DNA of 64,000 bases, from positions 1 to 64,000 of the forward strand of contig NZ_SDLT01000025.1 of the NCBI RefSeq assembly GCF_004522235.1, given 5' to 3'. The notes under the pieces were generated by a model. It searched no databases. It was not told where the DNA came from and worked only from the letters and a program-made list of their open reading frames with translations. Shown here piece after piece: positions 33,303 through 41,711 of the stretch. The stretch's first letter is position 1, and each line of letters opens with the position of its first letter. The position numbers and the translations under genes are program-made. The stretch is from Amycolatopsis nivea. Its GTDB lineage: Bacteria > Actinomycetota > Actinomycetes > Mycobacteriales > Pseudonocardiaceae.

Positions 33303-34418
33303 ATGCCTGGAGTTCGAGTATTGGTCGGCACCCGCAAGGGCGCGTTCATCCTCACCTCGGACGAGGGCCGCACGCGCTGGGAGGTCGACGGGCCGCACTT
33401 CGGCGGCTGGGAGGTCTACCATCTCGCCGGCTCGCCCGCGGATCCCGACCGGCTGTACGCGTCGCAGTCCACGTCGTGGTTCGGTCAGCTGATCCAGCGT
33501 TCCGACGACGGCGGGAAGACCTGGAACCAGGTCGACCACGACTTCGCCTACGAGGGCGGGGCGGGCGACCACCTCTGGTACGACGGAACGCCGAAACCGT
33601 GGGAGTTCACGCGGATCTGGCACCTGGAACCGTCGCTGACCGACCCGGACACGGTGTACGCGGGAGCGCAGGACGCGGCGCTGTACCGCAGCACCGACGG
33701 CGGGAAGAGCTGGCGCGAGCTCACCGGGCTGCGCAAGCACACGTCCGGCCCGGGCTGGCAGCCGGGCGCGGGCGGGCTGTGCCTGCACACGATCATCCTC
33801 GACCCGCAGAACTCGAAGCGGATGTTCGCCGCGATCTCCGCCGCGGGCGCGTTCCGCAGCGACGACAGCGGCGAAACCTGGCAGCCGATCAACCGCGGCC
33901 TGCACTCCGACGGCATCCCGGACCCGGACGCCGAGGTCGGGCACTGCGTGCACCGGATCGCCCTGCACCCGTCCCGGCCGGACGTGCTGTTCATGCAGAA
34001 GCACTGGGACGTCATGCGCTCGGACGACGCGGGCGAACACTGGCGGGAGATCAGCGGCAACCTGCCGAGCGACTTCGGCTTCCCGATCGCCGTGCACCCG
34101 CACGAACCGGAAACGGTGTACGTGGTCCCGATCCACAGCGATTCCGAGCACTACCCGCCGGAGGGCAAGCTGCGCGTGTACCGCAGCCGCACCGGCGGCA
34201 ACGAATGGGAACCGCTCACCGCGGGCCTGCCACAGGAGAACTGCTACGTGAACATCCTGCGCGACGCGATGGCCGTCGACACCTGCGACGAGGCAGGCAT
34301 CTACTTCGGCACCACCGGCGGACAGGTCTACGCGTCGAACAACGCGGGCGACAGCTGGACCCCGATCGTGCGCGACCTGCCCGCGGTGTGCTCGGTCGAG
34401 GTGCAAACCCTGCGATGA
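33303..34418 (+). CDS. BNR/sialidase-like beta-propeller protein
   Basis: A 371-residue cytoplasmic (no signal) beta-propeller protein. BNR/Asp-box-like blocks recur: SDDGGKTWNQV, STDGGKSWREL, SDDSGETWQPI, SDDAGEHWREI and SNNAGDSWTPI. These give five visible blades of the exo-alpha-sialidase or photosystem-assembly type. The catalytic Arg triad and Tyr/Glu of true sialidases cannot be assigned, so a structural or ligand-binding role is as likely as glycosidase activity. GGGAGAA precedes the ATG. The stop overlaps the ATG of the MoaD-like gene (ATGA), so the pair is translationally coupled. Confidence 0.85.
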   Translation: MPGVRVLVGTRKGAFILTSDEGRTRWEVDGPHFGGWEVYHLAGSPADPDRLYASQSTSWFGQLIQRSDDGGKTWNQVDHDFAYEGGAGDHLWYDGTPKPWEFTRIWHLEPSLTDPDTVYAGAQDAALYRSTDGGKSWRELTGLRKHTSGPGWQPGAGGLCLHTIILDPQNSKRMFAAISAAGAFRSDDSGETWQPINRGLHSDGIPDPDAEVGHCVHRIALHPSRPDVLFMQKHWDVMRSDDAGEHWREISGNLPSDFGFPIAVHPHEPETVYVVPIHSDSEHYPPEGKLRVYRSRTGGNEWEPLTAGLPQENCYVNILRDAMAVDTCDEAGIYFGTTGGQVYASNNAGDSWTPIVRDLPAVCSVEVQTLR

Positions 34419-34720
34419 CCACCGTCGTGCGCGTCAAGCTGCCCACGCACCTGCGCCGCCTGGCGAAGGTCGAAGGCGAAATCCAGCTGCCGGTAGAAGA
34501 CCCGCCGACGCGAGACGCCCTGCTGGACGCACTGGAACGCGCGTACCCGCAACTGCGCGGCACGGTCCGCGACACGACCACCGGCAAACGCCGGGCGTTC
34601 GTCCGGTTCTTCGCGTGCGAGGAAGACCTGTCGAACACCGCCCCGGACACCGCCCTGCCCGCCCCGGTCCTCTCCGGAGCCGAACCGTTCCTCATCATCG
34701 GAGCCATGGCAGGCGGCTGA
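34415..34720 (+). CDS. MoaD/ThiS-like ubiquitin-fold sulfur carrier protein
   Basis: A 101-residue protein of the MoaD/ThiS superfamily. It starts VVRVKLPTHLRRLAKVEGEI, has a central LLDALERAYPQLRGTV and RAFVRFFACEEDL, and ends in AMAGG. The C-terminal Gly-Gly is what these proteins adenylate and thiocarboxylate. Its ATG overlaps the stop of the BNR gene. Known: MoaD and ThiS donate sulfur for molybdopterin and thiamine, and relatives serve cysteine or secondary-metabolite pathways. No MoeB/ThiF-type activating enzyme or cofactor gene is nearby. A role tied to the BNR partner is inferred. Confidence 0.85.
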   Translation: MTTVVRVKLPTHLRRLAKVEGEIQLPVEDPPTRDALLDALERAYPQLRGTVRDTTTGKRRAFVRFFACEEDLSNTAPDTALPAPVLSGAEPFLIIGAMAGG

Positions 34721-34752
34721 CCACGAACCACCGGCCGAGGGGAAGGACCCCA

Positions 34753-34785
34753 GGCCTCGGTGCGTCCCGGGGGCGCACCGAGGCC
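34753..34785 (+). terminator. strong hairpin after the BNR/MoaD operon
   Basis: A 12-bp perfect stem (GGCCTCGGTGCG with CGCACCGAGGCC) closes a 9-nt loop, 33 bp after the MoaD-like stop. There is no T-run, as is usual for actinomycete terminators. Confidence 0.7.
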
Positions 34786-34890
34786 AGGGGCTCACGCGTG
34801 CTGTGCCGGATTTCCCGATGCCGGAGCGGTCTTCGCGGGCCGGGGCCGCCGGGCAGGGCAGACACGTGCTCCCTGGCCGAAGCCGCTCGC

Positions 34891-34950
34891 TTCAAGACCG
34901 AGCGCAGTCACACCAAACAGCTCAAGACGCAGCGCAGTCACACCAAGCAA
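34891..34950 (+). repeat. two 30-bp direct repeats (10-codon unit)
   Basis: Two adjacent 30-bp units differ at five positions and share a core gcgcagtcacaccaa. In the plus frame they read FKTERSHTKQ and LKTQRSHTKQ, a basic decapeptide repeat. The length and frame hint at a coding unit, but no good start codon or ribosome site is evident upstream. Confidence 0.5.
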
Positions 34951-35086
34951 CGACTCGAGGGAACCGCTCCCCTGACGCCGATCGCCGCCGACGCCTGAGC
35001 TGACGAACGCCGGGCGGCTCGCCGGAGCCCGGCCAGCGAAACCGTCACGGCACCTGACCCCGGCAGCCGTCCGCGGCGGAGCCAGC

Positions 35087-35425
35087 TCAGCTCCGCACCG
35101 GCTTCACCGGGTCGTGCCCCAGCGACATCAACCCTTGCCGCCACCCCGCGTCCCCCGCCACGGGTTCCAGGTCGTCGCGGCGCGAGGCGTGCACTCGGTC
35201 CACCACGTCGCGCATCACCTCGACGTCGTTGTCGTTCACGTCCGACTTGCGTTTGCCCAGGATCGACAGCACCTTCCGGCCGGTCGCGGGGCCCGCCCGG
35301 TCCGGCAGGGGTTCGGTTTCCGGGCCCGCCTCCCGGGTGCGCAGCCAGTCGGCCAGCTCTCGCGAGGTCATGTTCACCACCCGGTGGAATTCCGTCCACA
35401 GTTCTTCGTCCACGTGCGTGGCCAT
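35087..35425 (-). CDS. DUF3140 family protein
   Basis: A 112-residue protein of the DUF3140 family, recognised by ELWTEFHRVVNMTSRELADW at the start, GRKVLSILGKRKSDVNDNDVEVM in two halves in the middle, and WRQGLMSLGHDP at the end. ATG 35425 is chosen because GGGAGG lies 8 nt upstream; that site overlaps the stop of the GntR gene at 35431. The function is unknown. Family members often sit near core housekeeping or stress genes. It is probably co-transcribed with the GntR gene. Confidence 0.82.
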   Translation of the reverse strand: MATHVDEELWTEFHRVVNMTSRELADWLRTREAGPETEPLPDRAGPATGRKVLSILGKRKSDVNDNDVEVMRDVVDRVHASRRDDLEPVAGDAGWRQGLMSLGHDPVKPVRS

Positions 35426-35430
35426 TTCGA

Positions 35431-36207
35431 TCACCTCCCGGCGTCGCGAGTCTGGTTACCCGGACGGCGCGCGGGCAAACCCGGCAGCGTCGAGTCCACA
35501 TAGGACCGTGCGCGGGCGGCGATTCGTGCCAGTGCGGCATGTCCTGGCTCCGGCGTGCCCGACCGGACGCCTTCCGCGATCGCCCGGTGGTCCTCCCACG
35601 ACCGGGTGAGATCGCCGTGCTCGGCGAGTTCTTCGCGGAGCCGGTCGGCCATCAGGCGGCGCAGCGGGAGGCGGATTGCGAGCATGCTGCGCAGCAGGAT
35701 CCGGTTGTGCGCGGCCTCCGCCAGCGCGACGTGGAACTCGGCATCCGCCTCCAGGAAACGGTCACGGTCGGTCAGCGCCGCCGCCATCCGGTCGACCAGA
35801 TCCGTCAAGACCGCCAGCTCGGCGGCGGTCCGGCGGCGGGCGGCCAGGGCGATGATGGTCGCTTCGATCGACTCCCGGGCTTCCACCAGCTCGCGGTACT
35901 CGGCTGCGTCCGAAGCACCCAGCTGCCACGGCACGAAACTGCTGCTCTCGGGTTCCAGCACGAACGTGCCGACCCCCTGGCGCGTCTCGACCCAGCCGCG
36001 CGCCTGCAGCGTCCGGACTGCTTCGCGGACGGTCAGCATCGACACCCCGGCCGAGGCGGCGAAGTGACGCAGCGATGGCAGGACGGTCCCGGGAGGCCAT
36101 TCGCCGCCGAGGATTTTGCGGGTCATCTCCTCGACCAGCGAGTCCACCACGCTCACCCGCCGCACCCGGGCCAGTTCCGGCGGCGGTCCCCTCCGTCCCG
36201 AGGTCAT
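35431..36207 (-). CDS. GntR/FadR-subfamily regulator (FCD domain)
   Basis: A 258-residue regulator. The winged-helix domain (residues 15-85) has LPSLRHFAASAGVSMLTVRE and RGWVETRQGVGTFV. The C-terminal FCD domain has metal/ligand-type residues in EADAEFHVALAEAAHNRIL and EDHRAIAEGV. It is divergent from the FAD/Fe-S dehydrogenase gene. A palindrome, TGTTTCAAACA, within the shared 55-bp gap is the likely operator. Inferred role: repressor of the dehydrogenase, lifted by a hydroxy- or keto-acid, like LldR/GlcC. Confidence 0.9.
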   Translation of the reverse strand: MTSGRRGPPPELARVRRVSVVDSLVEEMTRKILGGEWPPGTVLPSLRHFAASAGVSMLTVREAVRTLQARGWVETRQGVGTFVLEPESSSFVPWQLGASDAAEYRELVEARESIEATIIALAARRRTAAELAVLTDLVDRMAAALTDRDRFLEADAEFHVALAEAAHNRILLRSMLAIRLPLRRLMADRLREELAEHGDLTRSWEDHRAIAEGVRSGTPEPGHAALARIAARARSYVDSTLPGLPARRPGNQTRDAGR

Positions 36208-36223
36208 CGGGCCAGCGTACGGA

Positions 36224-36252
36224 TTGACGACACTGTTTCAAACACCTAAATT
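36224..36252 (+). promoter_or_regulatory. sigma-70-type promoter with GntR operator in the spacer
   Basis: The -35 box is TTGACG (36224-36229), followed by a 17-bp spacer and the -10 box TAAATT (36247-36252). The perfect palindrome TGTTTCAAACA (36234-36244) fills the spacer. Transcription would start near 36259, only a few bases before ATG 36263, so the mRNA is nearly leaderless; that fits the lack of a ribosome site. Confidence 0.72.
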
Positions 36253-36262
36253 CAGCACTGGG

Positions 36263-39046
36263 ATGCCCACCGAAACTGACCTGCTCGCCGACCTCCGCGC
36301 GAACGTGCGCGGCGAGGCGCACGCCGACGTCCGCCGCCGCGCCGAGTACTCCACCGACGCGTCCAATTACCGCGTCGTCCCGCAGGTCGTCGTGCTGCCG
36401 AGGGACACCGGCGACGTCCTCGCGACTCTCGAAATAGCCCGCCGCCACGGCGTTCCGCTGACCAGTCGCGGCGGGGGCACGTCGGTCGCGGGCAACGCGA
36501 TCGGGCCGGGCGTGGTGATCGACTTTTCGCGGCATCTCAACCGCATTGTCGACTTGGATCCCCGGGCGCGGACCGCGGTCGTCCAGCCTGGCGTGATCCT
36601 CGCCGACCTCCAGCGCGCCGCCGCCCCGCACGGGCTGCGCTTCGGCCCCGACCCGTCCACGCACGCCCGCGCGACGCTCGGCGGCATGATCGGCAACAAC
36701 GCCTGCGGTCCGCACGCGATCGCGTACGGCCGGACCGCGGACAACGTTCGCGAACTCAGCGTGGTCGACGGCATCGGACGCCAGTTCACCGCTGGCCCTT
36801 CCGACGCGGTGCCGGGCCTCACCGAGCTGATCGACACCCGGCTCAGCCTGCTGCGCACCGAGTTCGGCCGGTTCAGCCGTCAGGTGTCCGGCTACTCGCT
36901 CGAGCACCTGCTGCCGGAGAACGGCCGGTCGCTCGCCCGCGCGCTGGTCGGCACCGAAGGCACCCTGGCAGTCACGCTGGAAGCGACCGTCGACCTGGTC
37001 GATATCTCCCCGGCGCGGTTGCTGGTCGTGCTCGGCTACCCGGACATGGCGACCGCTGGCGACGTCGTGCCCGGGCTGCTCCCGCACCGGCCACTGGCTG
37101 TCGAAGGGCTCGACGCGCGGCTGGTCGACCTGGTGCGCAACCACCGCGGCGCCGTGCCCGCGCTCCCGGACGGCGCCGGCTGGCTGATGATCGAGGTCGG
37201 CGGCGAGACGGAAGCCGAGGCCCGACACAACGCCGAGCGTCTGGTCAAAGACTCCCAGGCGCTCGACCACGTCGTGCTGGCGCAAGGTGCCGACGCCGCC
37301 GCGATGTGGCGGATCCGCGAGGACGGAGCCGGGCTCGCTGGCCGGACCCCGACCGGCGAGCAGGCGTGGCCCGGATGGGAGGACGCCGCGGTCCCGCCCG
37401 AACGGCTCGGCGCGTACCTGCGGGATTTCGACGCTCTCCTGGACGAATTCGGCTTCGAAGGACTCCCCTACGGCCACTTCGGCGACGGCTGCGTGCACGT
37501 CCGGCTCGGCCTGCCGCTCGAACGCGACCCGTCGGTGTTCCGCGCGTTCATGACCGCCGCCGCGAAACTGGTCGTCGGCTACGGCGGCTCGTTCTCCGGC
37601 GAACACGGCGACGGCCGGGCGCGCGGCGAACTGCTGCCGCAGATGTACTCGACCGAAACGATCGAACTGTTCGGCGCGGTCAAGAATCTCTTCGATCCCG
37701 GCGATCTGCTCAACCCGGGCGTCGTCGTCCGGCCCCATCCGCTCGACGCCGATCTCCGCCGCCCGCAAGCACATCCGCTCCCGGTCGTCGCGGGCGGATT
37801 CTCCTTCGCGCACGACGGCGGCGACTTCACCCGCGCCGTGCACCGGTGCGTCGGAGTCGGGAAATGCCGTGCGGACAACCGGACGGCCGGCGGTTTCATG
37901 TGTCCGTCTTATCTCGCCACTCGCGACGAAAAGGACAGCACGCGCGGTCGTGCCCGGGTCTTGCAGGAGGTCGCGAACGGTTCGCTGGTCTCCGGATGGT
38001 CGGACGACGCGGTGCACGAATCGCTCGACCTTTGCCTGTCGTGCAAGGCATGCAGCAGCGACTGCCCGGCCGGAGTAGACCTGGCGCAGTACAAATCCGA
38101 AGCCCTGCACCGGAAATACCGGAACCGGCTCCGGCCAATCTCGCATTACACCCTGGGCCGGTTGCCGGACTGGATCCGCCTGCTGCACCGAATCCCCGTG
38201 CTCGGCCCGCTCGTCGTGAACGCCCTGATGTCGATCCGGCCCGTCGAGAAGGTCCTGTTAGCACTGTCCGGAGTGGACACGCGACGTCGCGCACCGCGGT
38301 TCGCCCGTCGTTCGTTCACCCGATCCCGGCGCAGGATCCGCGAGCAGGGGCCGGAAGTGGTGCTGTGGGCGGATTCCTTCTCGGACGGCATGGACACCGA
38401 GGTCGCCGAATCCGTCGCGGCGGTGCTCGCCGATGCCGGATACCGTGTGCTCGTCCCGCCGCGGCGTCCGTGTTGCGGGCTGACCTGGATCACCACCGGC
38501 CAACTCGACACTGCCCGTCGGAAGCTCCGCGACCTCGTGCACACGCTGCGCCCGTACGCGCAGGCCGGGCTGCCGATCGTCGGCATCGAACCGTCATGCA
38601 CCGCCGTCCTGCGGTCCGATCTGCTCGACTTGTTCCCCGACGATCCGGACGCCGCAACGGTTTCCGGCGCGGTCACGACGCTCGCCGAACTTCTCGCCAA
38701 GACAGAAGGCTGGCAAGCGCCTGATCTGTCCGGCGTCACAGTGGTCGCGCAGCCGCATTGCCACCACCACTCAGTGATGGGCTTCGAGGCCGACCGAGCC
38801 CTGCTCACGGCGACCGGCGCGGAACTGCGCACTCTCGCCGGATGCTGCGGTCTGGCCGGGAACTTCGGCATGGAACGCGGCCACTACGACGTTTCCGTTG
38901 CCGTCGCGGAGAATGCGCTGCTTCCGGCGCTTCGCGAAAACCCGGACGCCGTGTTCCTCGCCGACGGTTTCTCCTGCCGCACCCAAGCCGATCAGCTGGC
39001 CGGCGTGCGTGGTGTCCACTTGGCACAGCTGCTCAAGCGACGCTGA
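36263..39046 (+). CDS. FAD-linked oxidase / Fe-S oxidoreductase fusion (D-lactate or D-2-hydroxyacid dehydrogenase type)
   Basis: A 927-residue fusion of GlcD-like and GlpC-like modules. The FAD-binding PCMH domain comes first (VPLTSRGGGTSVAGNAIG, then GGMIGNNACGPHAIAYG). An FAD-linked oxidase C-terminal domain follows (GHFGDGCVHVR, GEHGDGRARGELL). The 4Fe-4S region starts near residue 528 (CVGVGKC) with a second cluster near 590 (CLSCKACSSDCP). The CCG domain at the C-terminus has RPCCGLTWI and LAGCCGLAGNFGME. Known: such fusions oxidise D-lactate, D-2-hydroxyglutarate or glycolate and pass electrons to quinones. The substrate is not fixed by sequence. The promoter overlaps a GntR operator. 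Confidence 0.92.
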   Translation: MPTETDLLADLRANVRGEAHADVRRRAEYSTDASNYRVVPQVVVLPRDTGDVLATLEIARRHGVPLTSRGGGTSVAGNAIGPGVVIDFSRHLNRIVDLDPRARTAVVQPGVILADLQRAAAPHGLRFGPDPSTHARATLGGMIGNNACGPHAIAYGRTADNVRELSVVDGIGRQFTAGPSDAVPGLTELIDTRLSLLRTEFGRFSRQVSGYSLEHLLPENGRSLARALVGTEGTLAVTLEATVDLVDISPARLLVVLGYPDMATAGDVVPGLLPHRPLAVEGLDARLVDLVRNHRGAVPALPDGAGWLMIEVGGETEAEARHNAERLVKDSQALDHVVLAQGADAAAMWRIREDGAGLAGRTPTGEQAWPGWEDAAVPPERLGAYLRDFDALLDEFGFEGLPYGHFGDGCVHVRLGLPLERDPSVFRAFMTAAAKLVVGYGGSFSGEHGDGRARGELLPQMYSTETIELFGAVKNLFDPGDLLNPGVVVRPHPLDADLRRPQAHPLPVVAGGFSFAHDGGDFTRAVHRCVGVGKCRADNRTAGGFMCPSYLATRDEKDSTRGRARVLQEVANGSLVSGWSDDAVHESLDLCLSCKACSSDCPAGVDLAQYKSEALHRKYRNRLRPISHYTLGRLPDWIRLLHRIPVLGPLVVNALMSIRPVEKVLLALSGVDTRRRAPRFARRSFTRSRRRIREQGPEVVLWADSFSDGMDTEVAESVAAVLADAGYRVLVPPRRPCCGLTWITTGQLDTARRKLRDLVHTLRPYAQAGLPIVGIEPSCTAVLRSDLLDLFPDDPDAATVSGAVTTLAELLAKTEGWQAPDLSGVTVVAQPHCHHHSVMGFEADRALLTATGAELRTLAGCCGLAGNFGMERGHYDVSVAVAENALLPALRENPDAVFLADGFSCRTQADQLAGVRGVHLAQLLKRR

Positions 39047-39055
39047 CACCCGGGG

Positions 39056-39733
39056 TCAGCTGTCCCAGAATCCTTGGCGTTCCAGCAAAGCGACCGCGCG
39101 CTCGCCGCCGTCCGAGAAGTGCTTCTCCACAATGGACCGTGCCCGCGATGCCGAGCGAGCGCTGAGCGCGTTGAGGATCTTCCGGTGGTCTTCGTGCGCC
39201 TTGCCGGGCCAGTCCTCGTGCGCCTCGTAGAACCCATGCGACACCGTTTTCGCCAGGATGCCCAGGATCGAGACCAGCCGGCGGGAATCGGCGGCGTAGT
39301 TGATCCTGCGATGGAACTCGAAGTTCAGCCGTTCCTGTTCGGCCCGGTCCACTCCGGACTCCATCCGGTCCGCGAGATCGTGCAAGGCCTGCAAGCTTTC
39401 CGGCGACAGGTTCTTCGCCGCCCGCTCGGCGGCCAGACCGGACACGAGGCCGAACACGCGGTAATGGTCGCGGATGTCGTCGCGCGTCATCCGCGCCACG
39501 AACGCGCCTCGCCGGGCGATGTGCTCCACCACGCCCTCGTGGTCGAGCGTGATCAGCGCTTCCCGGATCGGCAGCTTGCTGATGCCGAGCTCGTCCGCCA
39601 GCGCCTCCTGGTCGATCTTCTCCCCGGCGCGCAGCTGCCCGGAGAAGACGCGTCGCCGGATCTCGTGCGCGGCCAGCGCTTTCAGGTTCGCCGGGCCGCC
39701 GCGGCGCTGTCCCGCGCCCGTGGTGTCGGGCAT
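39056..39733 (-). CDS. GntR-family regulator (FCD domain)
   Basis: A 225-residue GntR/FCD regulator. Winged helix: EALADELGISKLPIREALIT. C-terminal effector domain: RLNFEFHRRINYAADSRRL and KAHEDHRKILNAL, with His residues typical of FCD metal sites. It is convergent with the dehydrogenase and divergent from the MaoC-like hydratase at 39895. The gap between them has an AT-rich patch (GTATTACATAA around 39774-39784) that may be its operator or promoter. Inferred target: the hydratase/ECH pair. Confidence 0.9.
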   Translation of the reverse strand: MPDTTGAGQRRGGPANLKALAAHEIRRRVFSGQLRAGEKIDQEALADELGISKLPIREALITLDHEGVVEHIARRGAFVARMTRDDIRDHYRVFGLVSGLAAERAAKNLSPESLQALHDLADRMESGVDRAEQERLNFEFHRRINYAADSRRLVSILGILAKTVSHGFYEAHEDWPGKAHEDHRKILNALSARSASRARSIVEKHFSDGGERAVALLERQGFWDS

Positions 39734-39894
39734 CGCCTCAGCCTCCCCCTCCGGCGAACGTCTTCCGGATAAAGTATTACATAAGCCCTTCTGCTCGACG
39801 CCTCCTCGTCCCTGCTGTTCGAGCGGGTTGCCCGCGGCATTCCTGATAACGTGTCCAGCCGACGGCCCCGCCCGAGACAGGATCCGAGGAACCC

Positions 39895-40770
39895 ATGTCC
39901 GAACCGGAAGCCTGGGAACCGTACGACCGCACCACCGAAGAAGTCGTCGAACCCGGTCCGGTCGCCGCGTTGGCCGCGCTGTTCGACAACGGACTCCCCG
40001 CGCCGCGCGAAGGCGACGAGCTGCCGCCGCTGTGGCATTGGGTCGCGCTCCCGCGCTGGCCGGTGTCGTCGCGGATCGGCCTCGACGGTCATCCTGTGCG
40101 CGACGATTTCCTGCCGCCGGTGGACCTGCCGCGGCGCATGTTCGCCGGCGGCGAGGTCGTCGTCCACCGGACGCCGAAGGTCGGCGAGACAGTGCGCCGA
40201 CGCTCCATTGTGGACTCTGTCACCGAAAAATCCGGCCGGTCCGGGAAATTGGTGATCGTCCAGGTGCGCACGGAACTGTCCGGAATGGACGGAACGCCGT
40301 ACGTCGAGGAGCGCCAGGACATGCTCCACCGCGAAGTCGGGCCGTCCTCTTCGCCCTCGGTGCCGGAAACCGCCGCCGCATTGGAACCGGCGGGGTCGCC
40401 GTTTCGCCGGACCGACGGGCAAACCTGGGAATTCGTCACCGATCCGACGCTGCTGATGCGGTTTTCCGCGGCCACCGCGAACGCACACCGCATCCACTAC
40501 GACTGGCCGTACGCGACCCGGGTCGAGGGCTATCCCGGCCTGGTCGTGCACGGGCCGCTGATGTCGCTCGCGCTGGCCGAGGTGCTGCGCCTCGACTCCC
40601 CTGCCTCGCGGGTCCGCCGGATCAGCCACCGCAACCAGGCGCCGCTGTTCTGCGGCCAGCCCGCGCAACTGCGGGTCAGCCCCAGCACCCGTTCGGTCGC
40701 GCTCGACCTGCTCGGCCCGTCCGGCCCGAGCACCAGCCTCGCCGCCGAACTGGACGAGGAAGGCGCCTGA
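39895..40770 (+). CDS. MaoC/FAS1-like acyl-CoA dehydratase (mesaconyl-C4-CoA/itaconyl-CoA hydratase type)
   Basis: A 291-residue double hot-dog protein. The N-terminal half has PPVDLPRRMFAGGEVVVHRT. The C-terminal hydratase half has RFSAATANAHRIHYDWPYA, where the Asn-His/Asp-type active site of R-specific hydratases lies, and GYPGLVVHGPL. This layout fits the HTD2/mesaconyl-C4-CoA hydratase and itaconyl-CoA hydratase group. GAGGAA precedes the ATG. The enoyl-CoA hydratase-like gene follows after 66 bp. Inferred role: hydration of a C4/C5 unsaturated acyl-CoA. Confidence 0.85.
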   Translation: MSEPEAWEPYDRTTEEVVEPGPVAALAALFDNGLPAPREGDELPPLWHWVALPRWPVSSRIGLDGHPVRDDFLPPVDLPRRMFAGGEVVVHRTPKVGETVRRRSIVDSVTEKSGRSGKLVIVQVRTELSGMDGTPYVEERQDMLHREVGPSSSPSVPETAAALEPAGSPFRRTDGQTWEFVTDPTLLMRFSAATANAHRIHYDWPYATRVEGYPGLVVHGPLMSLALAEVLRLDSPASRVRRISHRNQAPLFCGQPAQLRVSPSTRSVALDLLGPSGPSTSLAAELDEEGA

Positions 40771-40836
40771 TCTGGCGGCGGCGTCCGCACCGATGGCATG
40801 GTGGCGCAGGTGTTCCGGACGACGGAGGGAAGCTGA

Positions 40837-41649
40837 ATGAGCCGCTATGCGCAGTTCGAGAACCTGCGGGTCGACGGGCCGGACGAGGACGGCGTCATCG
40901 AACTCGTCCTGGACGCGCCGCACCTCAACGCGGTCAGCGATGCCGCGCACGGCGAACTCGCCGACATCTGGCGCGAGTTCGACCGCGATCCGGCGGTGAA
41001 GGCCGTCCTGCTGCGCGGCGAGGGCAAGGGGTTCTCCGCGGGCGGATCATTCGACCTGGTCGAGAAGCTGGCGAACGACTTCGAGGCCCGGTCGCGCACC
41101 ATGCGCGAAGCGCGGGACCTGGTCTACAACGTCATCGACTGCTCCAAGCCGACCGTCTCCGCGATCCACGGCCCGGCCGTCGGCGCGGGCCTGGTCGCCG
41201 GGTTGCTGTCGGACATCTCGGTGGTCGCCGCCAACGCCAAGATCATCGACGGCCACACGCGGCTCGGCGTCGCGGCGGGCGACCACGCGGCGGTGTGCTG
41301 GCCGCTGCTGTGCGGGATGGCGAAGGCCAAGTACTACCTGATGACCTGCCGTCCGATGACCGGTGCCGAGGCGGAGCGGATCGGGCTCGTGTCGCTCTGT
41401 GTCGAAGAAGAGGACGGGCTGCTCCCGACCGCGCGGGAGATCGCGCATGAGCTGGCCAACGGCGCGCCGAACGCGATCCGCTGGACCAAGCAGAGCCTCA
41501 ACCTCTGGTACCGGCAGCTCGCGGGCGCGATCTTCGACTCCTCGCTGGCACTGGAGTTCTACGGTTTCGCCGGTCCCGAGGTCCGCGAAGGCCTCGCCTC
41601 GCACCGCGAACGCCGCAAGCCGGACTTCACCCGGGTGCACGAGTCCTAA
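40837..41649 (+). CDS. enoyl-CoA hydratase/isomerase family protein
   Basis: A 270-residue crotonase-fold protein. It has the oxyanion-hole segments GEGKGFSAGGSFDLV and SAIHGPAVGAGLVAGLLSDI. The first usual catalytic Glu is replaced by the IIDGHTRLGV segment (Asp at about 141), so simple hydratase activity is uncertain and isomerase, dehydratase or lyase activity is possible. GGAGGGA lies upstream of ATG 40837. It probably forms an operon with the hydratase before it. Confidence 0.88.
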   Translation: MSRYAQFENLRVDGPDEDGVIELVLDAPHLNAVSDAAHGELADIWREFDRDPAVKAVLLRGEGKGFSAGGSFDLVEKLANDFEARSRTMREARDLVYNVIDCSKPTVSAIHGPAVGAGLVAGLLSDISVVAANAKIIDGHTRLGVAAGDHAAVCWPLLCGMAKAKYYLMTCRPMTGAEAERIGLVSLCVEEEDGLLPTAREIAHELANGAPNAIRWTKQSLNLWYRQLAGAIFDSSLALEFYGFAGPEVREGLASHRERRKPDFTRVHES

Positions 41650-41711
41650 GTAGACGGTCGAACGCGGAAACTTCGGCCCGCACCGAACGGTCCCCGCGGC
41701 ACGATTGCCCG

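Larger units (their letters stand above)
34721..35086. other. 366-bp intergenic stretch with hairpin and short repeat
   Basis: It holds a terminator-like hairpin (34753-34785) just after the MoaD-like gene and a 30-bp direct repeat at 34891-34950. I see no gene with a convincing start. The plus frame through the repeat stays open to TGA at 34996-34998. Confidence 0.45.

Noticed and set aside
33303..34418. True sialidase.
   Set aside because: Asp-box blades are present, but the catalytic Arg triad and Tyr/Glu cannot be identified and there is no signal peptide.
35762..38188. An 808-codon reverse frame over the FAD/Fe-S dehydrogenase.
   Set aside because: Low-complexity Arg/Gly/Asp composition with no motif; the plus strand encodes complete FAD and Fe-S domains.
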